Assembly (NCBI RefSeq): GCF_000764645.1
Contig: NZ_JRGK01000023.1
Location: forward strand, 1 to 44,810
DNA: 44,810 bases
Reading direction: 5' to 3'
Source: Aeromonas finlandensis
Lineage (GTDB): Bacteria > Pseudomonadota > Gammaproteobacteria > Enterobacterales > Aeromonadaceae
Part shown: positions 1 to 8,120 of the stretch, piece by piece
Numbering within the stretch: the first letter of the stretch is position 1
How the letters are laid out: every line of letters begins with the position of its first letter
Made by a program: the position numbers and the translations under genes
Notes under the pieces: model-generated
The model's database searches: none
Seen by the model: the letters and a program-made list of their open reading frames with translations, nothing else
Told to the model about the DNA's origin: nothing

Positions 1-295
1 TTTGTATCAGATTTCAGAAATGAGGCAATGATTGTCACAAAAATCGCCAAAAAAGGGCTGGATTGACTCTACTGCGGATTATATTGGACGGTTAGTCGGT
101 GTGGTGATGCCAGTAAGGGGGCAGGGAAGCGGATGGCCGGAATATTTGTTGCGCGAAACACTTGCGCCTTGGGCCTATCTTGGGATAATTCGCTCCCCTG
201 TTTTCGCGGGTCGATGAAATGACGAGCCGCGAGCGGTCCCGCTCGGGACCGGACACAAGATGTATTACCCGGATTGATGAAATAACGAGACCATT
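1..295. other. Leader region upstream of trmB, no gene seen
   Basis: No convincing coding frame is visible. The first 120 bases are comparatively AT-rich. A candidate sigma-70 promoter lies at 162-189. A partial duplicate of the trmB start region and a strong hairpin lie at 213-267. In E. coli the neighbour upstream of trmB is the divergent mutY; if that holds here, mutY lies outside the window to the left. This last point is inference from gene order only. Confidence 0.5.
162..189 (+). promoter_or_regulatory. Candidate sigma-70 promoter for trmB-yggL
   Basis: A weak -35 (TTGCGC, 162-167) and a good -10 (GATAAT, 184-189) are separated by 16 bases and lie about 105 bases before the trmB ATG. 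Only the -10 is close to consensus, so this is a candidate from pattern alone. Confidence 0.3.
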
Positions 296-319
296 ATGCC
301 TGTGACCCAAGATGTATTT
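213..319. repeat. Duplicated trmB start region flanking a hairpin
   Basis: GATGAAATGACGAG at 213-226 recurs as GATGAAATAACGAG at 276-289 (13 of 14). ACACAAGATGTATTA at 253-267 recurs as ACCCAAGATGTATTT at 305-319, inside trmB codons 4-8. The two pairs are 63 and 52 bases apart, so one copy carries an 11-base length difference. Between the two parts of the upstream copy, where the start codon would be, sits a hairpin with 7-bp arms CGGTCCC/GGGACCG and a GCTC loop (about 233-250). Confidence 0.7.
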
Positions 320-1009
320 AACGAAGACGGCAAGTTCATGCGCAAGATCCGCAGCTTTGTCCGTCGCGAAGGCCGCCTGACCAAAGGGCAGGAGAAGGCT
401 CTGGAAGATCTCTGGCCGGTCATGGGTATCGATTTTGCGCCAGCGCCGCTCGATCTGGTCGCCCTGTTTGGCCGCGAGGCCCCGGTGGTGCTGGAGATCG
501 GTTTTGGCATGGGTGCCTCTCTGGTGGAGATGGCCAAGAATGCCCCCGAGAAGAACTTCATCGGTATTGAAGTACACTCCCCAGGTGTGGGTGCCTGTCT
601 GGGCACCGCTCAGGAAGCGGGCGTTACCAACCTGAAGGTGATCTGCCACGATGCGGTCGAGGTGCTGGAGCACATGATCCCGAACGGTTCACTCTCCTGC
701 CTGCAGCTCTTCTTCCCGGATCCCTGGCACAAGAGCCGTCACCACAAGCGCCGCATCGTACAGCCTGCGTTTGCCCAGGATATTCGCCAGAAGCTGGCCA
801 TCGGTGGTGTGTTCCACATGGCCACCGACTGGGAAAACTATGCCGAGCACATGCTGGAAGTAATGAGCGCCGCCGAGGGTTACGAGAACACCTCCGCTAC
901 CGGCAACTGGGTGCCCCGTCCGGACTGGCGTCCGCTGACCAAATTTGAACAACGCGGCCATCGTCTCGGCCACGGGGTGTGGGACCTGATTTTCAAGCGT
1001 GTCAGCTAA
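296..1009 (+). CDS. trmB: tRNA (guanine-N7-)-methyltransferase TrmB
   Basis: TrmB transfers a methyl group from S-adenosylmethionine to N7 of G46 in the variable loop of tRNAs. The 237-residue protein has the usual family length. It shows the SAM-binding motif VLEIGFGMG in the first third and the family signature [15 protein letters not shown] in the middle, which contributes to tRNA and SAM binding. The ATG at 296 follows an AACGAG purine stretch and gives the expected N-terminus. yggL follows 43 bases downstream on the same strand, as in E. coli, so the two are probably co-transcribed. The 5' end of the gene has a partial duplicate upstream (213-267). Identification is firm from the two motifs and gene order. 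Confidence 0.96.
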   Translation: MPVTQDVFNEDGKFMRKIRSFVRREGRLTKGQEKALEDLWPVMGIDFAPAPLDLVALFGREAPVVLEIGFGMGASLVEMAKNAPEKNFIGIEVHSPGVGACLGTAQEAGVTNLKVICHDAVEVLEHMIPNGSLSCLQLFFPDPWHKSRHHKRRIVQPAFAQDIRQKLAIGGVFHMATDWENYAEHMLEVMSAAEGYENTSATGNWVPRPDWRPLTKFEQRGHRLGHGVWDLIFKRVS

Positions 1010-1052
1010 GCTGGCACGTCCACTCGCGTATCAACTAACTTGAGGAGCTATC

Positions 1053-1385
1053 ATGGCCAATCGTAGCCGCCGTCTGCGTAAGAAACTGCGCGTCGATGAA
1101 TTCCAGGAAATGGGTTTCGACATCAGTTTCAACTTCCCGGTCGGCACTGCCGAAGAGACCATCGATGCCGTAGTCGATGCGATGATCGATGAGGTTATTG
1201 AACCCCGCAAACTTGCTTTTGCCGGTTCCGGCCACCTGGCCTGGGAAGGGATGATCTGCACCCAGCAACTGGGCAAATGTACCGAAGAAGACCGCGCTGC
1301 GATCAAATCCTGGCTGGAAGGCAAGGGGATGGAAGCTGTGGTGGTTACCGAGCTGTTCGACCTCTGGTACGGTGAACCGGCCTGA
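1053..1385 (+). CDS. yggL: YggL family protein (DUF469), 50S-associated
   Basis: This 110-residue basic-then-acidic protein matches the YggL/DUF469 family from end to end: an Arg/Lys-rich N-terminus (NRSRRLRKKLRVDEFQE), a central FAGSGHLAWEG segment, and C-terminal VVVTELFDLWYG. E. coli YggL is reported to associate with the large ribosomal subunit, but its precise role is not settled. A clear Shine-Dalgarno (TTGAGGAGCT) precedes the ATG at 1053. It lies just downstream of trmB and ends at a strong terminator at 1427-1455, so trmB-yggL looks like a complete two-gene unit. Confidence 0.93.
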   Translation: MANRSRRLRKKLRVDEFQEMGFDISFNFPVGTAEETIDAVVDAMIDEVIEPRKLAFAGSGHLAWEGMICTQQLGKCTEEDRAAIKSWLEGKGMEAVVVTELFDLWYGEPA

Positions 1386-1426
1386 TACAAGGCTGCCGCG
1401 TCTGGCGCCTTGTTGTGGGTAACTGG

Positions 1427-1455
1427 AAAAATCCCGCCGCTGGCGGGATTTTTGT
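1427..1455 (+). terminator. Rho-independent terminator after yggL
   Basis: A stem AAAAATCCCGCC / GGCGGGATTTTT with a short GCT loop is followed by T-rich sequence. It lies 42 bases after the yggL stop and is nearly symmetrical. Confidence 0.85.
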
Positions 1456-1508
1456 CAGTGGGGATGGGATCTCCACCGCTGTTTTAGTCATGGAATCGCT
1501 TATTGCTT

Positions 1509-2429
1509 ATGGTGTTGTCATCCGAATTACTGGCCAGCATCCTTGAAGAGGTGCGCCCGTTGCTGGGACAAGGCAAGGTGGCCGACTACATTCCGGCACT
1601 GGCTCAGGTACCGGCCGATCGGCTCGGTATCGCGGTCTGTACCGTCGAGGGGGAGCTGTTCACCGCCGGTGACGCTTTTGAACCCTTCTCCATCCAGAGT
1701 ATCTCCAAGGCCCTGAGCCTGACCCTGGCGCTCACCCTCTATCAGGAGGAGGAGATCTGGGCCCGGGTTGGCAAGGAGCCCTCCGGCCAGCCCTTCAACT
1801 CGCTGGTGCAGCTCGAGTTCGAGCAGGGCATTCCCCGCAACCCCTTTATCAATGCCGGGGCGCTGGTGGTGAGCGATCTGCTGGAGACCCGCCTCACTGC
1901 GCCGCGTCAACGCACCCTTGAGCTGGCGCGCCGACTCTCCGGCAATCTGGCCATCATGGCGGATCAGGTGGTGGCCCGCTCCGAATATCAGCACTCAGCC
2001 CGCAACGCCGCGATCGCTTACTTGATGAAGGCCTATGGCAACTTCGAAAACGAAGTGGACAAGGTGCTGCAGAGCTATTTCAATGCTTGTGCCATCCGCA
2101 TGAGTTGCGTCGATCTGGCGCGGACATTTATCTATCTGGCCAACCGTGGTGTACCTCTGGGCGAGGTCACGCCGCTGCTGCCAGCCCGCACCACCAAACA
2201 GGTCAACGCCCTGCTCGCCACCTGCGGCCTCTATGATGAGGCGGGGGATTTTGCCTATCGGGTGGGGATGCCAGGAAAATCAGGGGTCGGTGGCGGTATC
2301 ATCGCCATCATCCCGGGGGAATTGTCGGTCTGCGTCTGGTCGCCCGAGCTTAACAAGGCGGGCAACTCGCTGGCAGGCACGGCGGCACTGGAGCTGCTGG
2401 CCGAACGTCTGGGCCGTTCCATTTTTTAA
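1509..2429 (+). CDS. glsA: Glutaminase A (serine-dependent beta-lactamase fold)
   Basis: The enzyme hydrolyses L-glutamine to glutamate and ammonia. About 306 residues is standard for the GlsA family. The family active-site S-x-x-K is visible as SIQSISK (Ser64/Lys67 counting from the ATG at 1509), with conserved [17 protein letters not shown] and [11 protein letters not shown] blocks later. The start is uncertain: ATG 1509 and GTG 1512 are adjacent and TTG 1503 is in frame. The only purine stretch (GGAA, 1492) is weak, and homologues as I recall them begin MLSSELL, which would be the GTG at 1512. It stands alone between the yggL terminator and the rhodanese gene 30 bases downstream, with which it may be co-transcribed. 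Confidence 0.95.
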   Translation: MVLSSELLASILEEVRPLLGQGKVADYIPALAQVPADRLGIAVCTVEGELFTAGDAFEPFSIQSISKALSLTLALTLYQEEEIWARVGKEPSGQPFNSLVQLEFEQGIPRNPFINAGALVVSDLLETRLTAPRQRTLELARRLSGNLAIMADQVVARSEYQHSARNAAIAYLMKAYGNFENEVDKVLQSYFNACAIRMSCVDLARTFIYLANRGVPLGEVTPLLPARTTKQVNALLATCGLYDEAGDFAYRVGMPGKSGVGGGIIAIIPGELSVCVWSPELNKAGNSLAGTAALELLAERLGRSIF

Positions 2430-2458
2430 CCTTGTTCACTATGAATCGAGAAATCACC

Positions 2459-3754
2459 ATGAAACGACATCTTCGCTTCCTGCAGGCCGCGCTGGCGACC
2501 TTACTGCTCTGGTGTACGCTGCCGGCCTTTGCGGCCGAACTGCCACCGCTCTCGCTGGCCGATGCCAAAGCCAAACAGGCGGTCATTCTGGATGCCCGCG
2601 CCAGCTTCTTCTATCAGGGGTGGCCGATGGAGGGCGAAACGCAGGGGGGCCACGTGGCTGGCGCAGAGAACCTCTCCGCCGAGTGGAAATACAGTGATGA
2701 CGAATGGCCAGCGGCGCTCAAGACCAAGGGGCTGAAGGCCGATCGTCCGGTCGCCCTCTATGGTGCACCCCGTGAAGTGGCAGAAGTGGCCCGTCTGCTG
2801 CGCAAGCAGGGGATTAAGCAGCTGTTCGAGCTGCAAGGGTGGCAAGCCGCACCGCGTGAGCGTCTGGCTCGCTGGCAGCAGCTGGTCTACCCGCGCTGGT
2901 TGGCGGCTTTGCAAGAGGGCAAGCCGGTTGCCGCAGCACCCAAAGGTGACTGGAAGCTGTTTGAAGTGGATTGGGGCTCACCCAAGGCCTACCTCATCAG
3001 CCACATCCCGGGGGCCGGTTATATCGATACCAACAGCCTTGAAGAGGAGCCGCTGTGGAACAAGGTCTCTGACGAAGCGCTCAAGAAGCTGCTGCTGGAA
3101 AACGGCATCCGTCACGACACCACCGTCATCCTCTATGGTCGCAACACCATGGCGGCCGCCCGTGCCGCGCATCTGATGATGTATGCGGGGGTGGAAGATG
3201 TGCGTCTGCTGGACGGTGGTCTGGATGCCTGGTTTATCCAGCACCTGCGCACCGAAACCGGTCTGCCCAACAAATATGAGCCGGTGAAGGAGTTTGGTGT
3301 GGCCATTCCCGCTCACCCCGAGTACTACACCACCTTGGATCAGGCCAAGGCGCTGCTCAAGCAGCCCGATAGCGCACTGGTCAGCGTGCGCACCTGGGAC
3401 GAGTTTGTCGGCAACACCTCCGGCTATAGCTACATCAAGCCGAAGGGCGATATCCCGGGGGCCAAGTGGGGTCATGGTGGCGTCGATGCCAACAGCATGA
3501 GCGATTTCCACAACCCGGACGGTACCATGAAGCCGGCCCGCGAGATCCTCGCCATGTGGGACCACTGGAACATCGAGCCGACCCAGCAGGCCGCGTTTTA
3601 CTGCGGTACCGGCTGGCGTGCCTCCGAGGCCTTCTTCTATGCTTGGCTGATGGACTGGAAACGGATCAGCGTCTACGACGGCGGCTGGTACGAGTGGAGC
3701 ATGGATCCCAAGAACCCGACTGTGACCGGTGAGCGTCAGCCCGCCAAGTCATGA
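2459..3754 (+). CDS. Secreted rhodanese-family protein with three rhodanese-like domains
   Basis: The 431-residue protein starts with a clear Sec signal peptide (basic MKRH, hydrophobic core, cleavage near PAFA-AE), so it should act in the periplasm. Three rhodanese-like modules follow, at roughly residues 30-140, 155-270 and 285-425. The first two have glycine where the catalytic cysteine should be (ALYGAPREV, VILYGRNTM), yet keep the flanking helix and the LLDGGLDAW-type ending. Only the third has the loop AFYCGTGWRAS, with Cys382 as the likely sulfur carrier, and ends VYDGGWYEWS. Apart from a Cys in the signal peptide it is the only cysteine I see. The substrate is unknown; thiosulfate sulfurtransferase is the family-level name. 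The start at 2459 is chosen because the signal peptide begins there, after CGAGAAATCACC. A terminator follows at 3781. Confidence 0.88.
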   Translation: MKRHLRFLQAALATLLLWCTLPAFAAELPPLSLADAKAKQAVILDARASFFYQGWPMEGETQGGHVAGAENLSAEWKYSDDEWPAALKTKGLKADRPVALYGAPREVAEVARLLRKQGIKQLFELQGWQAAPRERLARWQQLVYPRWLAALQEGKPVAAAPKGDWKLFEVDWGSPKAYLISHIPGAGYIDTNSLEEEPLWNKVSDEALKKLLLENGIRHDTTVILYGRNTMAAARAAHLMMYAGVEDVRLLDGGLDAWFIQHLRTETGLPNKYEPVKEFGVAIPAHPEYYTTLDQAKALLKQPDSALVSVRTWDEFVGNTSGYSYIKPKGDIPGAKWGHGGVDANSMSDFHNPDGTMKPAREILAMWDHWNIEPTQQAAFYCGTGWRASEAFFYAWLMDWKRISVYDGGWYEWSMDPKNPTVTGERQPAKS

Positions 3755-3780
3755 TTGCGCTCTTGCGCTGAAAAGAAGAG

Positions 3781-3806
3781 GCCGGACAGAGATGTCCGGC
3801 CTTTTT
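3781..3806 (+). terminator. Rho-independent terminator after the rhodanese gene
   Basis: A perfect 8-bp stem GCCGGACA/TGTCCGGC with a GAGA tetraloop is followed by CTTTTTC, 26 bases after the stop codon. Confidence 0.88.
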
Positions 3807-3957
3807 CATGGGGCTCGCCACCCGGTCAGATAGCGATGCTAAGTCGCTGATTATTGACGGCGATCTCGCTTTGCTCATCCCGCCATCCTGTGCCGTGCGC
3901 TTGAACTAGGCTTCAAGAAACATCCTCGTGGTGAGGATGAGCGCAGAAGAGGCCGCA

Positions 3958-4167
3958 ATGAAAAAACTGATGATGATCCTGGTGTGCGCCCTGGGGCTGG
4001 TTGCATGCAGCTCCCAATACATCATGAGCACCAAGGATGGCAAGATGATCACCACCGAGAGCAAGCCCAAGCTGGATGAGAGCACCGGTATGTATCGCTA
4101 TTACGACCACGAAGGGCGCGAGGTGATGATCAAGAAAGATGACGTCACCCAAATCATGGAGCGTTAA
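3958..4167 (+). CDS. Small YgdI/YgdR-like lipoprotein (DUF903)
   Basis: A 69-residue lipoprotein. MKKLMMILVCALGLVACSS is a type II signal peptide with lipobox LVAC, so Cys17 should be lipidated. The residue after it is Ser, which suggests outer-membrane sorting under the usual +2 rule. The mature part is a small SH3-like domain typical of the YgdI/YgdR family: YIMSTKDGKMITTESKP, then YRYYDHEGREVMIKKDDV. The function of the family is unknown. The start at 3958 follows GAAGAGGCCGCA; an upstream in-frame start at 3928 would spoil the signal peptide. It is a single gene with its own terminator at 4185. Confidence 0.88.
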   Translation: MKKLMMILVCALGLVACSSQYIMSTKDGKMITTESKPKLDESTGMYRYYDHEGREVMIKKDDVTQIMER

Positions 4168-4184
4168 GCGCTGTCTGGCAGCAA

Positions 4185-4207
4185 GGGCCGCCGTGAGCGG
4201 CCTTTCT
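4185..4207 (+). terminator. Terminator after the YgdR-like gene
   Basis: GGCCGC/GCGGCC stem with a CGTGA loop and flanking A/T, followed by TTTCTTATTTTT. Confidence 0.75.
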
Positions 4208-4335
4208 TATTTTTGCCGGAAATTCGCACTATTTTCCCTGTTAATCCCTGCACATTCGCAGCAAATTCAGCTGTGGTACAGCTTCCGTTATGGTTTGGCC
4301 CGTATCATCACACTCCGTTTTTTATTGGAGGTGTT

Positions 4336-4737
4336 ATGTCCTTGATGTCTAGCTGGAATTCCCGTTTTTCTGCACGCAGCTTGCTGGGTGGTGTCTTGTT
4401 GGTGGTGGCGTCAGCCAGCCATGCCGGCGACGATCAGTTCACGCTGGGGCGGACTATTTTGCTGGGGGCCGGTGATCATGGTGCGACAATTCCTTTGGTG
4501 ATTTGCCGTCAGACCAAATATATCAAGGTGAAGGCGGAGCGTGATTTGACCCTGGATCGGGTGGTGGTGACCTATGGCGGTGATCGTACCAAGACCATTC
4601 ATTTCGATCGGGATATGAGCAGTGATAAAGAGACCGAGTGGAAATCACTGGGCTCGCGCCGTTGTGTGAAAAAAATCGAAGTTTACGGTAATTCAGAGCG
4701 CAGCAAAGCGGGTGTCAAAGTATTCGGCCGCAAATAA
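4336..4737 (+). CDS. Exported DUF2541 (YaaI-like) protein of unknown function
   Basis: A 133-residue protein with a Sec signal peptide ending near ASASHA-GDD, so about 105 mature residues in the periplasm. The mature part has two cysteines (VICRQTKYIKV and SRRCVKKIEVYG) in positions matching the E. coli YaaI/DUF2541 family, where they may form a disulfide. The core is beta-strand-rich and basic. No enzymatic motif is visible. The ATG at 4336 has a textbook Shine-Dalgarno (TTGGAGGTGTT) and is preferred over an in-frame ATG at 4213, which would place the signal peptide internally. It is a single gene ending at the strong two-way terminator at 4771. Confidence 0.8.
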   Translation: MSLMSSWNSRFSARSLLGGVLLVVASASHAGDDQFTLGRTILLGAGDHGATIPLVICRQTKYIKVKAERDLTLDRVVVTYGGDRTKTIHFDRDMSSDKETEWKSLGSRRCVKKIEVYGNSERSKAGVKVFGRK

Positions 4738-4770
4738 TCGATGCAGTTTGTCTGCGCAAAAAGATGAGTT

Positions 4771-4808
4771 AAAAATAATGGCGAGCCGTGGCTCGCCATT
4801 ATTTTTTT
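4771..4808. terminator. Bidirectional terminator between the DUF2541 gene and mogA
   Basis: A perfect 17-bp stem (4771-4787 and 4790-4806) with a GT turn, A-rich on the left and T-rich on the right, so it can end both convergent transcripts. Confidence 0.92.
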
Positions 4809-4836
4809 ATGGTCGGGTCCGCTATTTTTTTGGTCG
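4799..4836. repeat. Short repeat at the mogA 3' end
   Basis: TATTTTTTTATGGTCG (4800-4815) and TATTTTTTTGGTCG (4823-4836) match apart from a 2-base insertion. The second copy is the last codons and stop of mogA read on the minus strand. The T-run lowers the significance. Confidence 0.4.
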
Positions 4837-5352
4837 AAATGGTTTGATGACGGTTTCATCGCACTCGAGATAAGGCCCCTCCATCAAATCGATGCAGTAG
4901 GGGATGGCGGGGAAGACCGCATCCAGACATTCGCGGATCGATTTGGGTTTGCCCGGCAGGTTGACGATCAGAGTATCGTCGCGCAGTCCGGCAGTCTGGC
5001 GCGACAGAATGGCGGTCGGCACAAACTTGAGGGATTCGGCCCGCATCAGCTCGCCAAAGCCCGGCATCATGCGATCACACACCGCCTCGGTCGCTTCCGG
5101 TGTAACATCCCGCTTGGCCGGGCCGGTACCGCCAGTGGTGACGATGAGACAACACTGCTCCTCATCCGCCAGCCGGATCAGGGTCGCTTCAATCTGCTCC
5201 TGCTCATCGGGGATCACCTGATAGACGGGCTCCCACTCCGAGGTCAGATAGGCGTTCAGGGTGTCGATGATGGCCTTGCCGGAGAGGTCTTCATAGATGC
5301 CCGCGCTGGCGCGATCGCTGACGGTGACGATACCGATTTTTGCCTTGCTCAT
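4822..5352 (-). CDS. mogA: Molybdopterin adenylyltransferase MogA
   Basis: MogA adenylylates molybdopterin before molybdate insertion in molybdenum cofactor synthesis. The 176-residue protein matches the family length. It shows IGIVTVSDRAS at the N-terminus, the TTGGTGPAKRDVTPEA signature near residues 71-86, and a C-terminal NLPGKP nucleotide loop. The ATG at 5352 gives the expected MSKAKIGIV start. Transcription is monocistronic and convergent with the DUF2541 gene. A reasonable sigma-70 promoter lies 36-64 bases upstream of the ATG. No other molybdenum genes are in the window. Confidence 0.96.
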   Translation of the reverse strand: MSKAKIGIVTVSDRASAGIYEDLSGKAIIDTLNAYLTSEWEPVYQVIPDEQEQIEATLIRLADEEQCCLIVTTGGTGPAKRDVTPEATEAVCDRMMPGFGELMRAESLKFVPTAILSRQTAGLRDDTLIVNLPGKPKSIRECLDAVFPAIPYCIDLMEGPYLECDETVIKPFRPKK

Positions 5353-5745
5353 GGTCTGCTCTTGAATGTCCGATAAAAGTGGAAATTAAAATAACATAAT
5401 CAGTGAGATATGTTAAAGCGTCAGGTGATGACGCGGGCCGGTGAGGGGATAAGAAAGTGTCGAATGAAGCAAAATAAGGCCATACTGACTTTTATTTGCA
5501 ATAAAAAACATAAAATCACAGCCTAAAATGTATAAGTGTTTTATCTCGCCTAAATTAAAAATAATCGCTTGTTTCTAAACATAATTAAAATAGACAGACA
5601 CCCTCGCTGTGACCATTGTCCGGTTCAGTCGTGAGTGGATGGATTGAACCCTTTTTAGCCGCGTCGTATATACAGGATTATATGGCTGGAGCGTGATGGT
5701 GTGGTACCGCAGTGTGTTGCCAGCAATAATCGCCGAGGAGGGCAT
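5353..5745. other. AT-rich intergenic region between mogA and the DUF3135 gene
   Basis: This 393-base divergent region is strikingly AT-rich from about 5460 to 5600, unlike the GC-rich genes around it. It holds the candidate mogA promoter at 5388-5416 and must hold the promoter of the DUF3135 gene, which I cannot place with confidence. No gene or structured RNA is evident. Such AT-rich stretches are typical binding targets of H-NS or IHF, which is inference here. Confidence 0.5.
5388..5416 (-). promoter_or_regulatory. Candidate sigma-70 promoter of mogA
   Basis: Read on the minus strand, a -35 TTAACA (5416-5411) and a -10 TATTTT (5393-5388) are 17 bases apart, just upstream of the mogA ATG at 5352. 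Confidence 0.42.
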
Positions 5746-6081
5746 ATGGAGCTGCCTGATTTTGACACCCTGAAAGAGTTGGCTGCCAGTGAGCCTTCCC
5801 GGCTGGATGCGATCCTGGTGCAGCAGATCGACCAGTTGATGGCCCGTGCGAGCCCCGATCAGCAGCGCCGTCTGCGTGGATTGCAGTTCAAGATTGATGG
5901 CCAGCGTCGCCTGGCGAAAAACAATCTCGATAGCTGTATCCGGATTGCCAACATGATGCGGGAATCTTTTTATTTGATGCGCAGCGAAATGATCCAGTTC
6001 AGAGAAGAGGGTGACCCACCGCCTGAAAACGATGGCAGTGGTAAAATAATCCGTCTGGCAGACTATCGACGTCGTAAATAA
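5746..6081 (+). CDS. DUF3135 family protein
   Basis: A 111-residue cytoplasmic protein, helical by appearance, with no signal peptide. Conserved features are the N-terminal MELPDFDTLKELA, a central QRRLRGLQFKID, and a short C-terminal basic tail (IIRLADYRRRK). It resembles the DUF3135 family of gammaproteobacteria, whose function is unknown. The ATG at 5746 follows GAGGAGGGC, a strong ribosome binding site; the longer frame from 5701 lacks one. The gene stands alone between AT-rich spacers. Confidence 0.75.
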   Translation: MELPDFDTLKELAASEPSRLDAILVQQIDQLMARASPDQQRRLRGLQFKIDGQRRLAKNNLDSCIRIANMMRESFYLMRSEMIQFREEGDPPPENDGSGKIIRLADYRRRK

Positions 6082-6316
6082 CCTGCAATAAACCTGTTGG
6101 CTGATATTTCAGCCAAATAGGGGAAGCCAAAATAAAGGGGATTTATGGCGAACTGATTGTTATGGTTTTTAATGTTAGTCGTAATGTATTTGTAATGTGA
6201 CCTCTCTTTTCCTTCCTGTAATAACTCATCGCTCAGCTTGTGATAAGGATGGATGAATAGCGGCAAGAGTTAGGCTAATATGGCCGCAATATTTATTGCT
6301 ACGACTCGAAGGGATT
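6082..6316. other. Spacer before yjjP, with a hairpin
   Basis: An AT-rich 235-base gap. An 8-bp perfect inverted repeat TTGGCTGA/TCAGCCAA (6097-6104 and 6109-6116) sits 15 bases after the DUF3135 stop. It is not followed by a T-run, so it is only a weak terminator candidate. The yjjP promoter should lie in the rest. Confidence 0.4.
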
Positions 6317-7114
6317 ATGAGAAGTATCACACCAAGACGGGTGTTGTCGCGGGAGCAACAGACAGAGATCACCCGCATTATCGTCAAGGTGGGTCAGATG
6401 TTGGCCCAGTTCGGGGCGGAGAGCCGGATCATCGAGCAGACCACGGTGCGGCTGGGGATGGCGCTGGGGCTGGAGAGTGTCGAAATGGCCATCTCTTCGA
6501 GCGCTATCGTGCTCACCAGCCTCTATCAGGGGGGCTGTGTCACCACTACCCGGCGGGTGCGCGAACACGGCATCAACATGCAGGTCGTGTGCGAGATCCA
6601 GCGGATCTGCATCATGGCAGAGAAAGAGCTGATCGGTGCCCGTGAAGTGCGCCAGCGCCTCGAAGCCATCGTCCCCTTCCACTATCACCCCTGGCTGGTG
6701 GTGCCCATGGTGGGGCTCTCCTGTGGTGCCTTCAGCCTGCTGTTCGGCGGTGACTGGCCGATTTTTCTGGTGACCTGTTTCTCGTCCGCCGTGGCGATGC
6801 GAGTGCGTCAGTTGATTGCCCGTCATCACCACAGCCCGCTCATCAACTTTGCTGCCACCGGCTTTATCGCCACCCTGCTGGCCTCCAGCGCCACTTTCTT
6901 CAACTGGGGCGCGCAACCCTATCTCGCCATGGCGGCCAGCGTGCTGCTGCTGGTGCCGGGCTTCCCGCTGATCAATGCGGTCTCCGACATGGTGAAGGGT
7001 TACTTCAATATGGGGCTGGCCCGTTGGGGCACGGCGACCCTGCTCACCATCAGCGCAGCGATCGGCATTATTCTCGCCATGTCGCTGACCGGGATCTGGG
7101 GGTGGAAAGTATGA
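6317..7114 (+). CDS. yjjP: YjjP family inner-membrane exporter subunit (ThrE-like)
   Basis: This is the larger half of the split ThrE/YjjP-YjjB transporter family. In E. coli the YjjP-YjjB pair is reported to export succinate; the substrate here is inferred by homology. The 265-residue protein has a soluble N-terminal part of about 115 residues with the family motif GAESRIIEQTTVRL, followed by about five membrane segments (from WLVVPMVGLSCGAFSLL to ATLLTISAAIGIILAM). Start ATG 6317 is chosen because GAAGGGATT precedes it. Its stop overlaps the yjjB start (ATGA at 7111-7114), so the two subunits are translationally coupled. Confidence 0.9.
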   Translation: MRSITPRRVLSREQQTEITRIIVKVGQMLAQFGAESRIIEQTTVRLGMALGLESVEMAISSSAIVLTSLYQGGCVTTTRRVREHGINMQVVCEIQRICIMAEKELIGAREVRQRLEAIVPFHYHPWLVVPMVGLSCGAFSLLFGGDWPIFLVTCFSSAVAMRVRQLIARHHHSPLINFAATGFIATLLASSATFFNWGAQPYLAMAASVLLLVPGFPLINAVSDMVKGYFNMGLARWGTATLLTISAAIGIILAMSLTGIWGWKV

Positions 7115-7578
7115 TGGAACTGCTCTGGCTACTGGCCAAAGATGCCTTCTGGTCTTCCATCCCGGCGGTGGGATTTGCCATGTTGTTCAACGTGCCGCCA
7201 CGGATGCTGAAGTATTGCGCCATGGGCGGGGCGCTGGCCCACAGCTTGCGAACCCTGCAGATCCATTACGGTATGCCCATCGAGTGGGCGACGCTGGCGG
7301 CAGCGACCACAGTCGGCTTTGTCTGCGTCTATTGGTCGCGCCGTCTGCTGGCGCCGCGTCCGGTGTTCAGCGTCGCCTCCATCATTCCGATGATCCCGGG
7401 TAGCTACGCGTTCAAGACCATGATTGCGGTGGTGGAGCTCAACATCAACGGCGTGACCATGGAGTTGATCCAGAGTGCGGTGGAGAACGGCCTCAAGGCG
7501 CTCTTTATCGTCGGCGCCCTCAGTTTCGGTTTGGCGATCCCCTCTCTGGTCGTGTACCGTAACCGCCCCATAATCTGA
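7111..7578 (+). CDS. yjjB: YjjB family inner-membrane exporter subunit
   Basis: A 155-residue hydrophobic protein, the small partner of YjjP, with about four or five membrane segments. It keeps the family features FWSSIPAVGFAMLFN near the start and IPMIPGSYAF in the middle. It starts at the ATG overlapping the yjjP stop by four bases. folA follows 18 bases downstream, so yjjP-yjjB-folA may form one transcript ending at the terminator at 8121. Confidence 0.9.
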   Translation: MMELLWLLAKDAFWSSIPAVGFAMLFNVPPRMLKYCAMGGALAHSLRTLQIHYGMPIEWATLAAATTVGFVCVYWSRRLLAPRPVFSVASIIPMIPGSYAFKTMIAVVELNINGVTMELIQSAVENGLKALFIVGALSFGLAIPSLVVYRNRPII

Positions 7579-7596
7579 CAGACGGTGAGAGGCCCC

Positions 7597-8088
7597 ATGA
7601 AGATTTCCATGATTGCCGCGATGGCCCACGACAGGGTGATCGGCAAGGATAACCAGATGCCCTGGCATCTGCCTGCTGACCTGGCCCACTTCAAACGGGT
7701 GACCCTCGGCAAACCGGTATTGATGGGGCGCAAGACCTTCGAATCCATCGGTCGACCGCTGCCCGGACGGCGCAATCTGGTGATCAGTCGCAATCCTGAC
7801 TATCAGGCCGAGGGCATCGAGGTGGTGGGCTCTGTCGAGGCTGCGCTGGCCCTGCTGGCGAGCAGCTCGGTGGAGGAGTTGATGGTGATCGGCGGAGGCC
7901 ATCTCTATGCCGAGATGTTGCCGAGCGCAGATTGCCTCTACCTGACGCAAATCGATCTGGCGGTTGAAGGGGATACCCGCTTCCCCGCTTTTGATGATGG
8001 CCAGTGGCAACGCATCGACTGCGAGAGTCACCCTGCCGATGAGAAGAACCCGCACCCCTACCGCTTCGAGACCTGGCAGCGCCGCTGA
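7597..8088 (+). CDS. folA: Dihydrofolate reductase
   Basis: It reduces dihydrofolate to tetrahydrofolate with NADPH, and is the trimethoprim target. The 163-residue protein has the chromosomal type I length. Visible signatures are the Met20-type loop IGKDNQMPWHLPADLAHF with catalytic Asp28, the NADPH loop GRKTFESIGRPLPGR, and the IGGGHLYAEMLP glycine-rich segment. The ATG at 7597 follows GTGAGAGGCCCC; an in-frame ATG at 7585 lacks a site and would add MRGP. A terminator follows. Confidence 0.96.
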   Translation: MKISMIAAMAHDRVIGKDNQMPWHLPADLAHFKRVTLGKPVLMGRKTFESIGRPLPGRRNLVISRNPDYQAEGIEVVGSVEAALALLASSSVEELMVIGGGHLYAEMLPSADCLYLTQIDLAVEGDTRFPAFDDGQWQRIDCESHPADEKNPHPYRFETWQRR

Positions 8089-8120
8089 TTCATGGCGATG
8101 TGCTAACCGATAGCCACTAG

